Part shown: positions 59,407 to 64,000 of the stretch, piece after piece
Layout: each line of letters starts with the position of its first letter
Numbering within the stretch: position 1 is the stretch's first letter
NCBI GenBank assembly: GCA_033239005.1
Contig: BSQZ01000061.1
Coordinates: forward strand, 1,517,001 to 1,581,000
Direction of reading: 5' to 3'
From: Lamellibrachia satsuma
Taxonomy: Eukaryota > Annelida > Polychaeta > Sabellida > Siboglinidae
DNA length: 64,000 nt
Position numbers and translations under genes: made by a program
Notes under the pieces: generated by a model
The model's input: the letters and a program-made list of their open reading frames with translations, nothing else
Database searches by the model: none
What the model was told of the DNA's origin: nothing

Positions 59407-60000
59407 ATGCGCACTCGAGAGAGCGCGGCAGACTATTTCACCGAAACACGACGTGTATACGCTCCACGAGGGAAGCTACGAAAATGCTCCCAACTTTCAG
59501 ACCTTCAAAATTGTCCGCATAGACAAGCCAAGCCGGCTTGCACTAGCGTTACGGTTGATTTCAAAATTACGAACTTTTTAAATTTCAACTAAAGATGTTA
59601 CCGATTATACTTATACGGTGTACTGATGCAACGGAGATGGCGATTTTATGTAATTGTGCAATGTACGAGAAGTGACTTGCTGCCGAATAAATCTCTAATC
59701 GAGACGATACCTGGACAACTGGTGTTACAACTGGTTTCACTTTAGACGTGAATGAATCTGGCGAGCTAATAGCGAACTTTGTGAAAAACGACCCTCGCGC
59801 ACGCGCCCAGCGATACGGGGGTCGAACTTTACAACGTCTTATTACTGAATAAGAAAGCTATCCGCAGCAGGGATTCCCTGTCACATGTGTCGAACTCCCG
59901 AGCCGGGGATATCTACGACGCGACATGCTACTGACGCACGCGACGACGGAAGGCCGCGTCCAGCTGCGATAGCATCGATAGCTGCAACGACGATTACTAC
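59407..60000. other. Unassigned sequence between GA repeat and block D
   Basis: Not obviously repeated elsewhere in this window; has several short open frames but no recognised domain. Probably internal sequence of the longer, less deleted member of the second LTR family. Confidence 0.35.
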
Positions 60001-60002
60001 CA

Positions 60003-60240
60003 TCTTTGACGTCGCAAGTCGAGATCGCTATCCACCAGCGGGTGTATCGCCGACGCGCCAGACAAAGACACGTGGGACTTAGCGTCAGCGGCGGCCTGGC
60101 CAGGACGGCCATAGTGATGTTCACCGAGAGAGCCGTCCTGCCGGACGGAACCGTGTATGAGTTGACCCAAACGTGGGTGCCACCGCCGACAGCCTCTTCA
60201 GTATCGGACGCACACACACACACATACCTGAACAGCAGTT
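60003..60240 (+). CDS. Conserved ORF of second LTR family, copy 3
   Basis: Shared from about 60003 with copies 1 and 2: TSQVEIAIHQRVYRRRARQR, HVGLSVSGGLARTAIVM, LPDGTVYELTQTWVPPP. The upstream part differs. The stop used in the other copies is bypassed because of a CA-repeat length change, so the frame runs on to 60417. Confidence 0.45.
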
Positions 60241-60439
60241 GTAAGAAAGTGAAAATTTTACTTGGAACACTGTTCTTAAAACGACATTATATTATGTGTT
60301 ATATTTTCAGACGATGGAACATGTTAACTTTCTATCACCTTTTACTTTCACTTTACTTTCACTGCATAATTATATGTTTTATTTCAGTATCACTATATGA
60401 TATGTTGCATGTGTGTTAATTTTATCTCTTACCATTTCG

Positions 60440-60467
60440 GGACGAAATTTTAATTGTCGTGGGATAG
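60440..60467 (+). promoter_or_regulatory. Polypurine tract-like end (copy 3)
   Basis: GGGACGAAATTTTAATTGTC then GTGGGATAG before TGTAAC of the LTR at 60468. Confidence 0.6.
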
Positions 60468-60964
60468 TGTAACAAATTTAGAGGGATATACATCACATAG
60501 GATAGATATACCTTATTTACTGAATGTTTTATGTGCTGCATCAAACCAATCAATATGCAAATCGCTTGTTGGAAGGTTGTTTACAATCGGGGGCCATCTG
60601 TTTTGCGAGGTAACGCTCCACACAGGGAGGCTTTTGTTCAGAAGTTTAGCTGAAGTTCGCTGGCACCCTGCCAATATTCCACGGACCCATAGAGTCGGGA
60701 GAAAGTGACATAATCAGCGTCCGCGTCTAACCCAAGACTATAGATTTAACAATATAAATAAGGGGGATTTGGGATGATCATGGCGAGTACTGAGCAAACA
60801 CTGGGAGACGATTGTCATTCCCGTCACACACTGCAGAGAGCGCCCTGCGAGAACACAGGATATCGTAGTACAAAGCGAAAGCCTTGAAAGTTAGTAACTT
60901 GGTTGCTTGAATATGCCGCCGCCGTCTTAGTATATCGCTGAGATATTATAGATACGCTAGTTAG

Positions 60965-61006
<42 letters not shown>

Positions 61007-61212
61007 GCTATGTGAACAGTGATTGTTAGATATAGACTGGTTGTTAGTTCGTGTATTTTGTAGAACAATTTCATATGTAATAAACCTTTAGAACTTATAT
61101 TTGTCTGATCCTTAGTACGAACGAGTGAGTGAAGTGAACGTGTGCCCGTACGCCTCCTTAACGATCGCTCGAGCAAAACGCTAAACGTATAGGTAGATCG
61201 GCTACGGTGACA
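60468..61212 (+). mobile_element. LTR of second Ty3-like family (E copy 2, long form)
   Basis: 745 bp with TGTAAC...GTGACA ends. Compared with the 47441 LTR it has about 200 bp more, including GAACACAGGATATCG, a (GA)n run at 60968-61003 and GACTGGTTGTTAGTTCG. TATA-like box near 60745 and AATAAA near 61079. Confidence 0.78.
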
Positions 61213-61640
61213 TGGTTTGGAGATTACAAACATTTGCTTTATTCGACGTATATTCTTGTTGTGTTTTTATAATAGCTGCCAATAATCACGAATGAGATAT
61301 CTCTGTAGGTAATAGTAACCGTTAATAATTATAATGGTTATATGGAATGCCGTCCACAAACACGGTCGTTCTGCATTGGCATTGTTTACGTCTGTTCACA
61401 TTCAGCTACAGTTCTCTACGTATTCCCGACTTATGAAACGACCATGAACCAACCGCACGGCGACTGGTACATTCCACAAGGATTGGCGACATGGGTCTCA
61501 ACCTCCCAGATCCGATTTGTTTTTGGGGCAATTAACCTCCCACCCCACCTATTTTTTGAAGCCAACCTCCCATCCTATAGTTGAGGCCAACTTCTCACCA
61601 ATGATTAGGACCAACCTCCCCAATCTCAGTGTCTGCCACA
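61213..61640. repeat. Block F, copy 2
   Basis: Parallel to 47964-48400, including the open frame 61342-61584. Confidence 0.8.
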
Positions 61641-61706
61641 ATAATAATAATTATATATATTAAACCAAACGTGTGCGGGATGGAATAAATTACATAGAAT
61701 GCTATC

Positions 61707-62099
61707 ATGTCAGGTTTCATTTCGAAATTAGTAGAGACATTGTGGCCATTTAGCGTCCAAATGTGTTCTTATATGAGGTTGATTAACGGCTCCGAGTGTG
61801 CGTTCATAATTGCTTTCAATAAAACTTGCTACGTTCCTTTGAAATCGTCCAAACATGTTTATGTTGTGGGGTCCCATAAGACTGGTAGCTCATTATGCAG
61901 TCACAGGACAAATTGGTGTCCAGGAACTTTCGTATGGGATTGCTCTGTAACGAAAACTTTGAAAACGTCTTATATGTGTCGTCTTATAGAGGAACTCTTC
62001 TTCATTTCTGACGCCATTTTCAAATTGGAAGTTGTTATTCTCGCCATTTATCGTAATACTTCCCAGTTTTCTTATATAAAAATCGGTTGTCCCAATTGA
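61707..62099 (+). CDS. Block A ORF, copy 2 (130 codons)
   Basis: Open ATG to stop with Cys-rich text: MCSYMRLINGSECAFIIAFN, KTCYVPLKSSKHVYVVGSHK, NWCPGTFVWDC, CRLIEELFFISDAIFKLEVV. The copy at 44434 is disrupted after the WDCC words. No domain recognised. It lies in the internal region downstream of an LTR. Confidence 0.35.
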   Translation: MSGFISKLVETLWPFSVQMCSYMRLINGSECAFIIAFNKTCYVPLKSSKHVYVVGSHKTGSSLCSHRTNWCPGTFVWDCSVTKTLKTSYMCRLIEELFFISDAIFKLEVVILAIYRNTSQFSYIKIGCPN

Positions 62100-63510
62100 T
62101 TGGTCCTATTTTTACAAGGTATACATTCAGAGTAATGAGTACACATTAAATAACGTACAGCGTTTATGTCAGCTATCGGACATTTTTTTATACATGCTAA
62201 CAATGCTAATCTACATAGTTAACGAAGAAAACCCGAGAAAAAACAGTCAAAATTAAATTTGTTTCGTGGCCGAAATCCCAGTGTTACTACGGAATGAATA
62301 GTTAAATCATGCAAAATAATGATATATAGCGTAGAATCGCGACAATGACGCTGATTGGCTGCTGGCGGTTCACTTGATTAATTATACACGTAAATATAGA
62401 CCATGTCGCCGAAACGTAGCAATCAGACAAGTGGTGCCACCATCTTGAAGGTAACAGTGAAAACATTGTCTCTGCGTGGGACCCGCCGCTCTACTCGGCG
62501 GGATCCAGAAATCTAGCGAGAGCTAATAGGCTAATAAAGCAAGATTAAAGTAAGTCACGTTCTATAAATTAACATTCGCGCCCAGAATTCATCCTCGCGA
62601 GCCAGCGGTAGTAAAATGACACTACCCCTGGCATTTACCTCTATTTTCAAGTCAAGGGACTATTATTTTGTAGCCAAAAGTGTTTTATTCAAGCAGCATT
62701 GTTATTAAAGGGGACCAATTGTGTCTGCCAAAGCTGCACGCACGTACGCACGTACACACAATTTGGTGTAATACATTAACTGAAATGAGCTTGTTATCTT
62801 TATTCGACTGGTCCGCTTTCATTTTGGCCCTCTTGTTAGGCTGACCCCTCGATCATTTGTCGTTAACGACCACTAAGCCCACAATTAGGTCAGTGTTAGT
62901 GCAGCGGTCGTAATAAGACCGGACAAACGATGTGTGACACATAAAATTGCACAAATACCTCGATTAGTGCGATTATGTTTCTTCCTTCGTTGTTTGTATA
63001 ACCACATACAGTCATGACTCACCGTAGAGTTGAAGTGGGGAAATCCCACGCCGACAATAATAGCGGCGAGGTTATGTGGTTATATACATATCAAGCGTCG
63101 GAAGTTATTGGATAGTGGATGGGACGAAGTTGATTTCTGCGAGCTTACATTGGGGAACCAACATGCATATACGTAACATATATACCCACCAAAAATAATG
63201 GTTCCGACGCCTATGTCAAAACATGCACGTCAGCTGTACTATAATAAGAACAGGCCAGGGCTTTCATGTTTACATACACGCGGCGTCAATTTCGTACATG
63301 CGCTGTACGCCGGCTGGCAGAAGACGATATAGCTGACTGAACTTTCGCTAACAAATTAATACCGTGCATGCTCGAGGAAACGTATAGCCCTGAATAGGGT
63401 CAAGCAACGGTAGCGCCAGTCCGTAGCGTACGCCTGTCCGTGTGTAAAATTTAGAGGGATGTACCCATAGAGTTACATCATTAATCATCCCCCTATAAAC
63501 TAACCATGTT
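62100..63510. repeat. Block B, copy 4, ending in LTR start
   Basis: Parallel to 44820-46290. It ends shortly after GTGTAAAATTTAGAGGGATG, where similarity to the LTR stops at about 63505. Confidence 0.85.
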
Positions 63511-64000
63511 CCCCGCGCAGGGTTTTCAACCATGAAACAGTCACGTGCAGCCAACCACCAAGTGAAGGTTGACACATTCTAAAACAACCTTAAATGACCA
63601 CATACTATTCTGAAATAACATATACATACCGGGATGAGAGGAAATCTGCAACCGTTGATTACACACTTCGTCCGTCACTGGCATAAACACTCGTAGTTTA
63701 CCTGTGGTGATCGGGTATGGTCAGTCGACTCGGTGATGATGAAAAACGCGTTTGGAGAATTATTGAGCAAAAACACTGTTTTAGTAGTAATATTTTCCAT
63801 GCATTTTGTTAATTCGCACCTCGCACGAAGTTGCGTCGAAATCTGGCAATGAAAACCATAGACTGGGGCATGCACCGGTTGTAACAGGATAAATATATAG
63901 AAAGCATTCGTGGGAAATCCCCGAAGTATACACGAACTAATGGTTATGTGAATGTTTCCTTCCTGGTTGTAGGTCTACTGAGGCCAATAACTATTCAGTC
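63511..64000. other. Unassigned end of window
   Basis: No repeat family in common with the rest of the window and no coding exon recognised. Confidence 0.4.

Overview
This window is from an animal nuclear genome. Genes are split into many short exons with GT/AG introns, the two real genes encode metazoan nuclear and signalling proteins (ARID4 and a TRAF3-like adaptor), and the rest is AT-leaning DNA full of minisatellites, long (TA)n and (CA)n runs, LINE relics and Ty3-type LTR retrotransposons. Large introns, CR1/Jockey- and RTE-type LINEs and many young tandem arrays fit an aquatic invertebrate (a lophotrochozoan or an invertebrate deuterostome). The sequence alone does not let me name the species.

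Region 1 (102-14482, + strand): the 3' part of an ARID4A/B (RBP1-family) gene. Thirteen exons can be joined in one continuous frame of 1448 codons to the natural stop. They encode the ARID DNA-binding domain, a long charged linker, the Tudor-knot/chromo-barrel domain, a 1.9-kb acidic/lysine-rich exon and the conserved C-terminal coiled-coil/basic segment. The N-terminal Tudor and RBB1NT domains lie upstream of the window. Several introns contain unrelated tandem arrays (27, 37, 26, 31 and 22 bp units).

Region 2 (14483-23503): 3' UTR and intergenic DNA with a (TA)n tract, a 48-bp minisatellite, a degenerate non-LTR retrotransposon (18300-19320), and a foldback AT-rich repeat near 23.0-23.4 kb.

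Region 3 (23504-37030, - strand): a complete TRAF3-like gene. Eleven coding exons add up to exactly 545 codons including the stop: RING, four to five TRAF-type zinc fingers, coiled coil and a C-terminal MATH/TRAF-C domain. Its introns hold LINE 3' ends, SINE fragments, a 300-bp (TA)n run and an RTE-type LINE relic. Upstream at 38.2-38.4 kb there is an extra partial copy of TRAF exon 3 that is still open.

Region 4 (38.4-44 kb): intergenic DNA with two copies of a MITE-like palindrome, a direct repeat pair, a (TA)n run bracketed by a 19-nt inverted repeat, a (CA)n run and a CTATAGC-rich array.

Region 5 (42.2-63.5 kb): a mosaic of LTR-element pieces. A 7.4-kb Ty3-type retrotransposon (49321-56705) has two LTRs, gag, protease, RT, RNase H, integrase core and a small membrane-protein ORF, but is broken by frameshifts, a stop and a deletion between RNase H and integrase. 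On both sides are repeated blocks of a second LTR family, including an ORF kept open in three copies. The last 500 bases show nothing I can assign.
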